From NCBI GenBank assembly GCA_012295275.1, contig CM022679.1, forward strand, positions 8,978,669 through 9,042,668: a stretch of 64,000 nucleotides of DNA, in the 5' to 3' direction. Position numbers and translations under genes: made by a program. This DNA is from Chrysomallon squamiferum (Eukaryota > Mollusca > Gastropoda > Neomphalida > Peltospiridae). The notes beneath the pieces were generated by a model. That model saw only the letters and a list, made by a program, of their open reading frames with translations. It had not been told where the DNA came from and did no database searches. Shown here in pieces: positions 13,774 to 36,586 of this stretch; positions within the stretch are counted from its first letter, which is position 1; each line of letters begins with the position of its first letter.

Positions 13774-15708
13774 TATTTCTTGAATGGCAAGGAAAATGTA
13801 GAGATGGGGAAAAAAAGAAGAAAAAGAAAAGATATAAACCATTGCTTGATAAATTGAATAATTTAATTCAGTGTCTTAACAAGGATGTAATTACATTGTA
13901 TAATATTACAACTCGTAAATACAGACAGGGAAAAGGAAATTTAAAAGTGACAGTTTGTCCTTATCAAAATATAATAAGTAACCAATGAGTGACTGAATGT
14001 ATAATACCTAACAATTTAAAAAAATTAATGTTACTGGATAGTATTATTTTATAATGGTATTATGACGCAGAAAACTACATCTGCCTTACTTACCTGTTAC
14101 CATATAGCAAAGGGTTTTTTTTTTTTTGTACACTTCCCCATAAATGGAAATGTCTGAGTAATGTTTGGCTGGCAGTCCATTAGAGAACTGTTAAAGCATG
14201 CTTGTTATGGACATGGCTTGGAAAGAACGCAATGACACCAGTCTCTGAATACCCACTGAACAGGTGTTTGGGTACAACAGAGAGTTTTAATCTAGCATTG
14301 CTTTTATTGTTATTGTTATTCAGGTACTATTATAGAGTTTCAGACTTCTTCTTAGTGACTACAGAAGTTAATAATGAAAACTGAAAAAAAAAGAAAAAAA
14401 AAAAGGAGAATGATTAAGAAAAAGATTAACCTGTTTCTAAATTATTAATTTTTTTTTTTTTTTTTCAATTAAATTTGGTATTTTACTACAGCATATATAT
14501 TTTTTATTTAATTTTATACTAATGTCACCATTTTGTTAATTCATTTGGTTTGCTATGATTATAAAAAAATAACAAAAACAGCAACAACAACAAGCAGCAA
14601 TAACAATAACAACAATAACAATAATAATAACAATAACAGTAATAACAATTATAACAATAACAATAATAATAACAATAATAAACTTTTAATTTATTTTATT
14701 TTTATTTTTATTTTTATTTATTTTTTTCTGTAATCAGACATGGTTACAAGTGTAACTAGTAACGAACACAGATCATAAAGGACGTTGACATTCACACATG
14801 AATAATTTCCAGACAAATCTATACCAGCAGATTACTCTTGTTCAGCTCTGTGCCCACTGTATCGCAGTGTGCAGGGCCTTTGTCAAAACATTCTGTCTCA
14901 AGGGGAGTTTCTCAAAACTGTTTTATAGAAAGGAAATAAAAAAAAAAATAACAAAGAAAAAAATCAAAATACTAACGAAGAAGACAAGGACACTGATTTC
15001 ATGTGTAAGCCGTAATGGTGATGTTTGACATCTTCAAAAATATAATGTAAAAAAACCATCTGTTAATAATTAAGATATTTAAAATAAATAAATAAATAAA
15101 TAAATAAATATGAAATTTAAAAATTAAATCCACTCATTACTTGAGTGTTGCGCATGTTTTCTGCTATAAATTTACAGTCAGGAAATGAAGTATTGGCAGC
15201 TGTGTACATAGGACTGGAAAATGGCCACAGTATTCCAACCCTTTCTCAATTTCAAATTAAAATGTTATCAAAAGATATGCAGACGGAAAACTTTTTACAA
15301 ATGTATTATTATTATTATTATCATGATGATTATTATTTGTATTACTATCATGATGCAGTGGTTTCAGGTTAGTCTGTTAATTATTTTATTTTCTTTGCAG
15401 GCAAGGCCCCCAGAATTTCTGGCATGAAGTTAAAGATTCCAAAAGAGGCACCTCCAAGCCCACAGTAAGTTATTTTATTACAAATATTATTATTAGTAGT
15501 AGTATTATCATTATCATTATCATCATCATTATTATTTATTTATTTATTAATTTATTTATTTATTTATTTATTTAGTCATTTATTTTATTTTATTTTTTTT
15601 AAATTTAAAAAAAAAAGTTTTTTATTTATTGTTATTTTTTAATTATTATTTTTAAATCCCTGAACAGCTTTCAGTTTTGAAACAATAAGTAGAAGGTTTT
15701 CTCTACAC

Positions 15709-15739
<31 letters not shown>

Positions 15740-18700
15740 GAAAGAAAGAAAAAACAGAAAGTTAAAAAAAAAAAAAAAAAAAAAAAGCCCCCACTTTCAA
15801 CACGTTATTTAATTTAAAACAAACAACAATTTCCAGGCCTCCGCGTCCTGATCTCGACTCCAAGACAACGCTGAAGATTGGGGACAAGACAGTGGAGTGC
15901 GACGCATCAGACCTGCAGCCAATCCAGGTTCTGGGGCGGGGGGCATACGGGGTGGTGGAGAAAATGCTGCATCGCAAGAGTGGCACTGTCCTGGCTGTCA
16001 AGGTTGGTTCGGGTTTGAGAATATGTTTACGTTCATGTTCAAATGGCGCATTTTGTTTTGAAAATTTGTAAAAAAAAGATATGTTAGTGTGTTGTTCTGT
16101 TGTGTCTTTGTTTAATTCAGTTTATTAGTATTGTAGTTTAATTATTATTTTTTCGTTTTATTTCGTTTCATTTTTGGTAAAGTAAATTGAAGAATTAGGT
16201 ACTGATGTTCTTAGTTTTTATATGCTACAAATTCTGTTGTATTATTTTTTGGATGCAACAGTTGTATTGATGCAAAGACTTAGGTGATAACATGTCATCA
16301 ACAGACATAATTTGTGAGGTAGAATACATAAATGTATCGATAATTAAACCGCAAATAGCTGTTACTAAACATGATATAACTTTAAAAAAAAATAAAAACT
16401 TATTAAAACTTACTTTTTTATTATAAATATTGATATATATATATATATATATAGTATAAAAAAAAGCTTTCTAAAACTGCAGACAATAACAAATAATTCT
16501 GATTTCAGAGAATAATGGCCACGGTGAACAATATTGAAGAGAAAAGGTTGTTAATGGACTTGGACGTGAACATGAGGAGTGGGTCATGTCCTTACACTGT
16601 CCACTTCTATGGAGCCTTGTTCAGAGAGGTACTGTATAACATCTCAAATTTGTTTCTCTGATTTTTTGTCTTCAGTTTTGCATTTTTCTACACACCTATC
16701 TAATATTTTAGAAAAGATTTTTCTGAAATACTTTACTCTGAACCCCAGAGTTAGCCCCAAATTTCTACTGAACTTTCCAGATTAAGATATTCCATTAAGA
16801 CTATTGTTCATATTCTTGCAAGCTTTGGAGCTGGAAGTGATATATACCTAATTCTTCAAATGAAGCTTAAGAAATAAGGAATATGAATACTTGCATAAAT
16901 TTAGTAGCCCTCGAATGTGACTTAGTCTCAAATTCAGTGTGCAATATAAAATTTTACATTTAAAAATTTCTTTTTAAAGATTTTTGGTGTTGATAAACAA
17001 GATTTCTTTGGTGAAACTGGCATTTTGGATTGTTAATTATATAATATGATTTTCACAGCTTTTTTATGTATGCTGAAACAAGCACTTTTCAAAGCTCTTT
17101 TTGAAATACAAAATTCATATATTCTGAATAAATTTCATTTTTCTTATTTATTTATTTATTTATTTATTTTTCATCTTAATCAGTTAAACAATTTAATAGT
17201 TCCAAAAAGTTATATTTTATACTTATTTATTATCTTTTTATGTTGTTTGTTTTCTGACACAGTATGTTACATAATAGAGACTGTTTTTTTGGACTGCTGA
17301 GGTGATGCTATTCAGTCTTTTTTATTTATTTTTTTATTTCAGTTAGATGTAAACTAACTTATCAATATTCATTTGCATATTTATTTTATTTTATTATTAT
17401 TATTATTTATTTTTTTCTTCAGGGTGATGTCTGGATCTGCATGGAGGTGATGGAAACGTCGTTAGACAAATTTTACAAAAAGATTTACACAAATGGTGAA
17501 ACAATACCAGAGGAGGTGTTAGCAAAGATAGCTTTCTCAGTAAGTTGCTGTGTTATTTTACACTGATTTATCTCTATTTAGATACTTACTGACTGGTTGG
17601 TTTATCCCACGAAACATGAACAAGAAATAAAATATACATTTAGTCTGTCTATCTCTCTATCTATCTATCTATCTATGTATGTATGTGTATATATATATAA
17701 ATATATATATATATAAAACCAATAACAGAATAGTAATCTCAAAAATAGTGAATGATGACTCCATAACATTGCATTAACTAGGTACAATAAATAAAAAAAT
17801 AATAATAATAATAAAAAAATTCCCAAACAGTTAATCTTTTTTCACACTTCAAAAATGTAATCACTACTGAATATTTTTCAACTTTTCAAAATTTATTTAT
17901 TTCCGACTTCAGGAAAATTATATGAAATGTACATTACAAATGCAGTTTCACTAACTTAAGAACAACAAATAAATCCAAACCAGAATTTCACAGTAAATGT
18001 ATTACCGTAAAAATTTCAGAAACATTAAAATCAATCATTTTCACGAAATAAATATTAAGAATGCACGTTCACTAACACACAAACAGCAAGTGAATCAAAA
18101 ACAACATGGCGACATCAAAACCCAGTGAACAACCTGCACAAATTAAAATTCATCGATCTGCTTAATGTTCAAACTTTTTGCAGGTAGTTCAAGCACTGCA
18201 TTATCTGCACTCAGAGTTGAAGGTCATACACAGAGATGTGAAACCCTCGAACATTCTCATCAATCGGAAGGGAGAGGTGAAGATCTGTGACTTTGGCATC
18301 AGTGGACACCTTGTAGATTCCATAGCCAGAACGAAGGAAGCTGGATGCAAGCCATACATGGGTGTAAGAGTCCTTTTGTTTTTATCATTGCTGTTGAAAT
18401 AGTGAAAATTGAATAAAAATGTCATTAATCATATATATATATATATATTTGTTTATATAAGTTTTTCTTTGGATTTTTCAGTTTAAATACATTTTACACT
18501 GATCATGAATCTGGTATCAGTTGTAACTGACTAAAGGAATAAATATGTATATGTATGATTATACGACTTTTTTATTCAGTTTTCGCAAAATTAAGATTAA
18601 TAATAAAAATCTGATATATTTATTCCTTTAGTCAGTTACAGCTGATTCCAGATTCATGATCAGTGTAAAATGTAAATATCTGAAAAATCTAAAGAAAAAC

Positions 18701-19993
18701 TTAGTATTTTTACATATTTATACTGCCACATACATATGTATAAGTATATATGTGCACACATTACATAACACTCCGTCACACACACACAATATATATGCAC
18801 TGACTCACACACACACACACACAGACACAGATACATTTTTTAATGGTTTGTTCTGCTTTTCCTTCCAGCCTGAAAGAATTAATCCAGATCCTTCTGTTCA
18901 AGGTCAAGGTTATGACATTAGATCTGATGTGTGGAGCTTAGGCATCACTATGGTAAGTAATAAATACAGTCACAGCTGTTGCCAGGCAACACTAAACTAT
19001 TTTCCTATAGAGCCAAAGTCATAGCATCTTGTGTTCTTTTAACTTGTGAGGAACTGTAGTGAAGAGACAGTTTCTCTGGGTATGTTATTTCAGCAGCAGA
19101 GATGGGTATTTGAGACTCTATGATAAAGAAGTGGATGATAAAACATTAAGAAACCCGTTATCTTTCAGATTGAACTGGCTACAGGAGAGTTTCCTTTCTC
19201 CAACTGGAAAACACCGTTTGACCAGATCAAGCAGGTTGTCATGGAGCCACCTCCACAGCTCCCACCCAACAGATTCAGTCCAGAGTTTGAGGAGTTCATT
19301 GTCAACTGGTGAGTATCAAAATGAAATCAGCCCAATTTTACAGCCGTCCATTTTGTCATCTCTCAACTTCATGCAGCTGTTATGTCGAGTTGTTGGGCTC
19401 AGTCCTCAGCATGTTGCTTCCAGATTTTCCAGTCTTGCTTCATTCTGTCTGAAGGTTCCTTTCCAGTACATTAAAACAAAAAAAAAGATGATTGAATCCA
19501 CACTTATATGTATATTGTTCATACACCATCAGAATTGTTATGGATAGTTGTATGGGTTTTTGTTTTATCTTTCCATTGATAACCACTGCTGAAAACAGTT
19601 GTTTGAAAATGCTTTAAAATTACTAACTGAAACAACAAAAGTTATTAACTGAAACAGTCAAATTCACTCTCAGAATTGTGAAAAAAATTGTTTTAATGTT
19701 TTTGTTTTTGTTTTCGTTTCCCTTTTCGCTGGTAATAAATTTAGTTGATGTGATTTAAAAATGACTGACAAATGAAAGACATTTATGATACTAAAAAGCT
19801 TTTGTTTTTTATTTATTTATTTATTTATTTTTTTATTCTCAGCCTTAAGAAAGAGTACAAAGAACGTCCAAATTACATTGAGCTGATGAAGTATCCATTT
19901 GTGATGAGAGGTCAGGAACAACAGATCGACATGGCAAGTTACGTGAACAGAGTCCTCGACAAATACGGCGACCTCAACGAGAGTGGGAAGTGA
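1988..19993 (+). CDS. MAP2K6/MAP2K3-like: Dual-specificity MAP kinase kinase 3/6 (p38 activator)
   Basis: Phosphorylates the TGY motif of p38 MAP kinases in the cytoplasm or nucleus, in response to stress and MAP3Ks. Exons: 1988-1994, 15401-15464, 15837-16002, 16509-16628, 17423-17539, 18184-18363, 18869-18952, 19169-19308, 19843-19993. They join in frame to 342 residues, against 334-347 for human MKK6 and MKK3. An amino-terminal p38 docking site (basic residues then LKIPKEA, residues 12-19) is MKK3/6-like. Kinase elements are complete: GRGAYG P-loop 57-62, K79, HRD D176, N181, DFG 194-196, and activation-loop S204 and T208 in the SxxxT arrangement. The APE motif reads GPE (218-220). The carboxy-terminal DVD-like region ends in a short hydrophilic tail. 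Exon 1 codes only M-P and one base and has an adenine at -3. MKK4 and MKK7 are excluded by the docking site and activation loop. The MKK3/MKK6 duplication is vertebrate, so this is probably the single ancestral gene. Confidence 0.95.
4793..4961. promoter_or_regulatory. CCAAT/AP-1 cluster in MAP2K intron 1
   Basis: Within 170 bp of unusually balanced base composition lie three CCAAT boxes (4842-4846, 4874-4878, 4957-4961). There is one perfect AP-1 site TGAGTCA (4793-4799) and two AP-1-like heptamers, TTAGTCA (4906-4912) and TGACTAG (4926-4932). The clustering suggests an intronic enhancer or an alternative promoter. No joined alternative first coding exon is evident, so only the motif cluster itself is directly seen. 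Confidence 0.45.
6622..8184. repeat. 34-bp minisatellite with higher-order structure
   Basis: About 45 head-to-tail copies of a 34-bp unit around TGTGTGCTCTGTCATCTCTC, with a variant of about 38 bp carrying an extra TGAC before TACTTT. The variants TCATCACTG, AATATTAC and TGACTACTTTG recur in the same order 500 bp apart (7161 and 7661), so a block of about 14 units was duplicated as a whole. It lies in MAP2K intron 1. Apparent open frames inside it are repeat translations. Confidence 0.95.
8436..8468. repeat. (AT)n microsatellite
   Basis: Uninterrupted TA dinucleotide run. A second (AT)n run lies at about 8656-8694. Confidence 0.95.
10314..10388. repeat. Compound (GT)n(AT)n microsatellite
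   Basis: A GT run of about 30 bp passes directly into an AT run of about 48 bp, preceded by several GTAT units at 10261-10286. Confidence 0.95.
10530..11040. repeat. Degenerate 32-bp minisatellite
   Basis: Tandem units of about 32 bp built on GACACTGCAGTAAGAAACAT followed by AAAGAGATcTAT. The first copies, near 10536-10660, are nearly identical and later ones decay with insertions such as CATAATTCAACA. The minus-strand open frame at 10820-11038 is a translation of this repeat. Confidence 0.85.
11868..11911. repeat. (AT)n plus poly(A)
   Basis: AT dinucleotide run ending in a poly(A) stretch in MAP2K intron 1. Comparable AT or A runs occur at 12277-12310, 13741-13776 and 14387-14404. Confidence 0.9.
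13396..13444. repeat. (AAT)n microsatellite
   Basis: Pure AAT trinucleotide array followed by AAAT tetranucleotides. A second, CAA/TAA-mixed array lies at 14577-14690 and translates as poly-Asn in one frame. Confidence 0.95.
15704..15786. repeat. Two long poly(A) tracts in MAP2K intron 2
   Basis: Runs of about 30 and 22 adenines flank a short GAAA-rich spacer, only about 50 bp before the exon 3 acceptor at 15835-15836. This leaves the intron with a weak, A-interrupted pyrimidine tract. Confidence 0.9.
18461..18700. repeat. Inverted repeat, about 85-bp arms, 70-bp loop
   Basis: Left arm 18461-18546 and right arm 18616-18700 are reverse complements with only a few mismatches and one indel. 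The shared core is ACATTTTACACTGATCATGA. It sits in MAP2K intron 6, so the transcript should fold into a long hairpin. It resembles a foldback MITE or a recent inverted duplication. I see no clear target-site duplication because AT microsatellite flanks the left arm. Confidence 0.85.
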
Positions 19994-22900
19994 AATCACT
20001 TCTTCACCTAGCTTTTGGACAAAGTCATTTCCTTAACGATATAAATGCAAATCTGGTGTCATTCCACGATGAACAGTGGGGCCTACCCATGATAAAAAAA
20101 AAAAAAATAAAAAATAAATACTGACATATCCTTGTTAATGTACTCACGTTGAAAACAACAACAACTTGTTGTTTCTAATGTGATAATAGTGAGACTGTAC
20201 AAACTGTACTGTAGTAGTTACTCCTATTAACAGAAGCTATATCGTGTGCGAAGAAAAATTTCGAGATACTGCAATTAACAAAAACAGCAAGACAGTTTAA
20301 GAGTATGATGTGTGCCTTTTACAAAGACATACTGACAGTTGTACATAGAGAGCTGAGCTTACAAAGGAACGAGTTTCCCCAAAAATAACTGTACAAAAAT
20401 AAATTAATAATAATTTTATAGCAAACAGAATCTATTTTTAATTGTTATTTTATAATAGAAAGTTGTATATATATATAATTATATGTATAAATATGTATGT
20501 ATGTGAAAATTATATTATAAAAAAAAAAACTATTTTATTTGTATTTATTGCAGTTCTGTGTTAAATGAACACAGTGACTATTCTAAAAGAAACTGGAGTC
20601 AATATTTATAAATAATCAAATTGATGACCCACTAAGCTTGTGTGTAAGTGCTATCTAATATATAATTTTGAAGACTTTTTAGTTACTTAAAAATTTTATT
20701 TATTTAAAAAAAATGAAATAAAAAATAATAATAAAAATAAATAATAAAATAAAATGAATAATTAAAAAAAATATATGGAAGATTATAAATAACTGAAAAA
20801 TACATTATTTGAATTTAACAAAAACAAACGTGCTTAGTTTTTCATTTAATTTTTTAAGTTACAGATTTTTCAGAAGCATTTGTATAATCAATATGGTGGA
20901 AATGTAATCAGTCATATTAACCTTTGAAGTTAATTTCCTGTTAGATTAATAATAAACAGTACATCTTTTTCACTGAAAATGAAAAAAGCATCTTATTATT
21001 CATCTGTTTAATCTTCTAGCAATGGCCTATGCCCATTTAAAATCTTAAAAAGAAATTAAAATTTCATTTCAGTAAAGAAATATTTCTGAATAATAAATCA
21101 TCTAAGGGTCTGAATCAAAGTCTGTTGTTAACTTTGTTTTAGTGATTTTTAAAAAAAAAATATATATATTTATTTATTTATTTTAAAATAGATTAATCCA
21201 AAAAAACAATAATATAGACATAACATGTTAAAATGTAATAAGGGTAAATGCAATAATTTTAAATTTATATTATTATTATTATTTTAATTTTTCCCAGCAG
21301 TGGTTTAAAATAAGAATACATTTTTTTAATTCTTTTTTTTTTTTTTAATTATAACAAAATTAAAAACCTGATGTCCTTGATTATACAGTTCTCACTTTTG
21401 AAATTGTTTTTAATATATACTTGTATGTATGTACAGTCATTTAATAACATCTCTTTTTTTAAATTAATTTATTTATTTTCTAATTTAATGAATTACAAAG
21501 GATTAATTTTCCTGAGATATAACCAATGTATTTATCTAGATTTATAACTTCTTTCTCTGTTATTTTGCTTTCTAGTGTGTTTCTCTCAAGTTCTTGACTG
21601 AATACCTTGTTGTCTTACCTATATATATTTATATGCAAAAGTCATTTCTCAGAGAGAAAAATATTTCGTACTTCATGGTTTATGTCCAACAGAATGCTGT
21701 TGGTATGCAATACAATTTTTAACATTATTTATTAACAGTTCTAGCTGGATGGAGCATTGGTTTTTTTTGTTAGCATTTGCAAATTTTATATATTGTTCAC
21801 TGAAATCTTATCAAATACAGTGCTTTTAGTATATAAATATTCATTAATGAAAGGGTTTTTTTTAATATTGTTTTAATGGTCAGATATTTTGAACAAAAAT
21901 TAAATAAATGATTAAAATATTTATGATTCGCACATTAAACTTTGTGAAGTTGTGAAAAAGGCCAGTTTTACTTTATAAAATTTAGGATTTTTACTGAAGT
22001 ATCTTAAGTCTGATATCAAATATATTGATTAATTTTTTGATTATATTGAGATATATTGTGAAAGTGCAGATTTAGGAATTTTAATGTACCCCATTTTCAC
22101 TGTTAAAATTGTCTTTTGAAAATATTTAGAAATATATTTACTAGTGAATTTATTTTATTGTATTTTTATTTTATTTTTAATTTTTTTTTTTGAATGCTGG
22201 GTTTTATATTTTTGGTCTTTTTCTTCAATTTTACTGTCCCTATTTATTGAATATATATATATATATATATATTTTTAAATATATATATAAAAGATAATTT
22301 CAAAATTATTATTTGTTTTTGTAGTCAGTTTTTGCTAATAATATTTTAACAGTTAACAAAATTTGATATGTACAGGCATGATGGCTGCATTTTTTAAAAT
22401 TAGTATTTATTTTTATTTGATAGGCTTTGTAAAGTAATTGTAAATTATTTTATCTTTCTAATCTGCCAGCAAAAAGTAGAAACAAACCAGTAATTTGGAC
22501 ATGTGGAAAATATATCCAGGCATATTCTTGGTAACACCTTAAACATCATTTGAAAATTTTATTTACTTTTTATTATCATTTAAATATGGATAATACATTA
22601 TAATGGTAAACAAAAGTTAACAAAAATACAGGTCACTCATCTTAAAATATGAGTTGTATTTAAAAAAAAAAAAAAAAATTATTATTATTCTTATGAAAGT
22701 TTTGAAAAAGCTTGTTCATATTGCATAATTTATATCATCCAAATTATTTATGTGCATTTGTGTGCATAGATGTCGTTTATTATACAGAATATCAAAGCAA
22801 TGATTTGTTAAAATGTAAATAATGTTATTGTTTTTAATTGTACTGGATGTTATACTGTAAGAAAAGAGAATGACTGCCAAAAGTGATAACATTTTCTATC

Positions 22901-23880
22901 GTGGTTTTCAAAATGAGTGCAAGATAGATTTAAAAAAAAAATTCCCTATTTATCAAATGTAAATACACTGTATATAGAATATGGATTAATTTTTAGTTAA
23001 TTAATGTATCAATAAAATTTTAACCAATTTTAAGTATTGTTATTGAACTAACTTTTGATCATAACTAGTCTTGGTTTAAAAAAGAAAGAAAAAAGAAATA
23101 TTAGTATTATTCACAATTAAAATAGTGAAATATTCATTAGTAAATATTTGTTTATAACACATCAGGAGTGCTTTTCTTCCCCCCCCCCACATCTCTTGGT
23201 ATGTATGTTTCAAGTTGAGCCTTTCATACAAAGCCCAATATTCGAAAAAATAAATGAAAATGAAGATGTATGGTATTTCCACCAACCACTCATTGTTGTA
23301 TTGGCTCTTACTTGTGTTATTTCTGTTACAAATCTACAAACTTACAAAATGCAACACTAAAAACAATTTCTGTTCATTATCCCATAAATCTACAGGCTTA
23401 TAAAATGCTGCCTGGACCTAACCCATGTGTATTTAGATACAGCTTTGTTAGACTCTGCTTCACCATATTATTCTTTAATGCATATTTTAACCTTCAGATT
23501 ACTTTTAGTTACAAAATTTCCAGCAAAAGTATTTGAGAGCAACAAGTCGATACATACACTTTCACCTTTAACACCACCAGTCCCTACAGGGGACAATATG
23601 AATTTCCTAAAGGCCAGTAAGAATAAATAATTTTGCTGTTCCATTTTTCACTTATCATGCACTACAAGTATTTTAATTTTATGAAAATGGCTGGAGATGA
23701 AGATAGGGGTGTCTATGGGGCAATAAAAAATATATTTTGCTTAATGTTAGGGAAAATCCTCATTGATATCGTAACTAAGCAGGGTGGGTTAGATTATCAC
23801 ATGCTTATAAATATTATTTGTTCCTGATCTTGTATATAATTACAAATGGTTTGAATAAAGAAACAATTCTATTTCTATTG
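19994..23880 (+). other. MAP2K3/6 3' UTR and downstream AT-rich region
   Basis: No open frame with coding character lies in this stretch. AATAAA hexamers at 20399-20404 (within AAAAATAAATTAA), 23011-23016 and 23854-23859 are candidate poly(A) signals. The last would give a 3' UTR of almost 3.9 kb. Which one is used cannot be told from sequence. AT and AAT runs occur at 21156-21190 and 22249-22290. Confidence 0.5.
23854..23859 (+). terminator. Candidate MAP2K poly(A) signal AATAAA
   Basis: Canonical hexamer in a less monotonous context than the upstream copies. It is followed by TTTCTATTG and lies about 310 bp from the opposing U2AF2 signal, where convergent genes would be expected to end. 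In such AT-rich DNA the hexamer is common by chance. Confidence 0.35.
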
Positions 23881-24167
23881 CTGATGGTAACTGGTCTTTT
23901 AATAATTTAAGGTTAATATTTTAATTTTGCTCATCATCATTTGTGTCCTTTTTTATTTTTTTTATTTTAATTTAGAACATCTTATTTCACCAGTCGTTCA
24001 AAAACTAAATTTATTTTAATTCTGTTGTTGATATTTTCAGCAGTACAAAACAGGATTGAAAAGAACTCACAGACACATATACAAGCTTTAATATGCTACA
24101 TCTCACAACACAATAATTATAATTTCTAAAAAAAATGAAAAACAAAGCAAAAAACAAGACAGGTAGC

Positions 24168-24173
24168 TTTATT
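24168..24173 (-). terminator. Candidate U2AF2 poly(A) signal (AATAAA on minus strand)
   Basis: TTTATT on the plus strand, about 1.45 kb downstream of the U2AF2 stop. The convergent MAP2K signal is at 23854, so the two 3' ends would be only a few hundred bases apart. The choice among several hexamers is a guess. Confidence 0.3.
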
Positions 24174-25616
24174 TCAATTTTTTTTTTTTTTCCGTTTGTG
24201 ATAAAAAAAATTAAAAATGAGACAAATGAAATATTTCTAAATGAAGATTGTCCTTTCTTTTTGAACTATTTGGAAAAGAAACATTAACTATTCAACATAA
24301 TGATGCATATTAATTATTGGGAAATTACCAACTACCAGTGACATAAAAATAAAACAATAGCAGAAATCTAATTCATTTTCAACCTTCCCAGTAAAATCAA
24401 AATGCTATAAAAACAAATGGACAGTGATGAAAAATATGAAATATTTAAGATACATTACAACAGTTAGTTTGTACGAGAAAAGGAATTGCCATATACATAA
24501 CAAGGTTTCAGCAACCACTTTATACCATGAAGTCAAATACACTATTTTCAAATTCTTCATCTGAGAAAACATTTCTCACATCCTGTTAAGATTTTAACAT
24601 TTTCAATTAAGATTTCAGAAGATATGAAATATAAAAACTTTCCCACAAAAAAAAAGGTTTTTCACAAGTAAATTCAACAAATCCACATTCTTGTGTCCAG
24701 CTATTTTTTTAAATTCGTAACAGAAAATACACATTAAAGAAAATAAATGTTATATTATATTTAAATAGCAACAATATTTTTAAGATAACATTTTTATTGC
24801 TCGAACACCCAAAGACAAGGTAAGACCCCAAGATTACAGAATCAAATTGTTTTCAGGAAACCAGGATGTAACACATTAAAAAAAAAAAAGAAGAAAAAAA
24901 CAATCATTTCGAAAACACTTTCTATTTTTCCAATTATCTTAAGCTGCTTTCAGTCCAGGTAAGAAAACTTTTTTTTCTAGAACTTTCTCCTTTTAAATTC
25001 CTGCACACATTATTTGATATTAATTTGCATAATGACTTAGCTTATTTATCAACACCATCATCAACATTTTTCACATCTCCCTCCTGATTTGACCAGAAAC
25101 CAACAAATAAAAATCAGTGCAGCATGCACCACATTTCCAAAGACCTTTATTAAAACCGATGAAATTTTAAAATAATTTCCATAACCATCAGAAGGGATGA
25201 CATACTTTTAAATTGCTTACAATTATCAAAGTAATCTAAATGTCTAATAAAAAGAAGGAAAAAAAAAAAACGTGTTTGTATTTTCACAAATTGTGTTTAT
25301 GAACTAATGGTTTCATTTTTCCCTATTCTTCAGTGTTACAGAATTTGTATTGTGCTTGTAAACAAGTTTTGGCACAACCCTTGATTAACTCTATGTTAAT
25401 AAACCATTAATAAAAATAAAATCATTAATTGCTGTTTTTATATTTAACTTGTTAATAAATCGTTTTCAGCATCTCTTCAAAATGTCCAATTTCTCTTTTA
25501 TTTTCTAAAACACGTACAATATACCATGAAGTAACAACATATTTAATACAAAATACACTGTCACTGTTGCTGTTTGGCGTCAACATGAATTGATACAATC
25601 TGTTTTTGGAAACTGA
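24174..25616 (-). other. U2AF2 3' UTR
   Basis: Sequence between the U2AF2 stop and the candidate poly(A) signal. The first 162 bases after the stop are open in the U2AF2 frame until TAA at 25452-25454. The rest is AT-rich with no further coding signal. Confidence 0.5.
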
Positions 25617-36173
<10,557 letters not shown>

Positions 36174-36360
36174 ATTCAACTAATTTCTGTATGCTACTTT
36201 TTCTCTAACAAAATGGCGTGTCCCAGCTTCGTAGACTGATAACCGGCTGCAATTGGAAACAAGTTTTTATTTCCAGTCAATGACGTAGAGAATAAACTAG
36301 ACTGTGCATTTAGTACTATTTCACTGGGCCGCCACAGTGGCTAGAGGGCGCTCACTGCGC
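36174..36360 (-). promoter_or_regulatory. U2AF2 promoter region
   Basis: The 190 bases before the U2AF2 start codon are clearly less AT-rich than the surroundings. They contain CAAAATGGCG (36209-36218), a good YY1-type element, TGACGTAG (36281-36288), half of a CRE, and a CTCF-like core at 36341-36352. No TATA box is seen, as expected for a housekeeping splicing gene. Confidence 0.5.
36341..36352 (+). promoter_or_regulatory. CTCF-like core motif
   Basis: CTAGAGGGCGCT matches the invariant part of the bilaterian CTCF consensus (SYAGRGGGCRSY) at all 12 positions; the three bases before it do not match. It lies just upstream of the U2AF2 promoter, at the border with the orphan-gene region. A boundary role is inference from motif and position. 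Confidence 0.35.
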
Positions 36361-36555
36361 AAACCACGACAAACAAGCCTCAACTTCCGGAGATGTCAAG
36401 AAATACCAGCTAATGTAAAATTGTAAAAATATGGTGTTAAAAATAAATAAATAAATAATAATAAAATAATTTTTAAAAAGAGAGGAGAAAATATGACAAA
36501 AACATATATTATGTATATGTGTGTATGTATGTATGTATGTATGAATGTATGTACG

Positions 36556-36586
<31 letters not shown>

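Larger units (their letters stand above)
1995..15400 (+). other. MAP2K3/6 intron 1 (13.4 kb)
   Basis: Very long first intron, GTAGGT donor and TTCTTTGCAG acceptor. It contains a CCAAT/AP-1 cluster (4793-4961), a 1.6 kb minisatellite (6622-8184), a second minisatellite (about 10530-11040) and many AT, GT, AAT and CAA microsatellites. I found no internal exon with convincing splice sites. Open frames within it are repeat-derived or short. Confidence 0.8.

Noticed and set aside
19059-19547. 162-residue plus-strand open frame over MAP2K exon 8
   Set aside because: It reads the exon out of frame and runs through both introns. The correct frame gives the kinase C-lobe.
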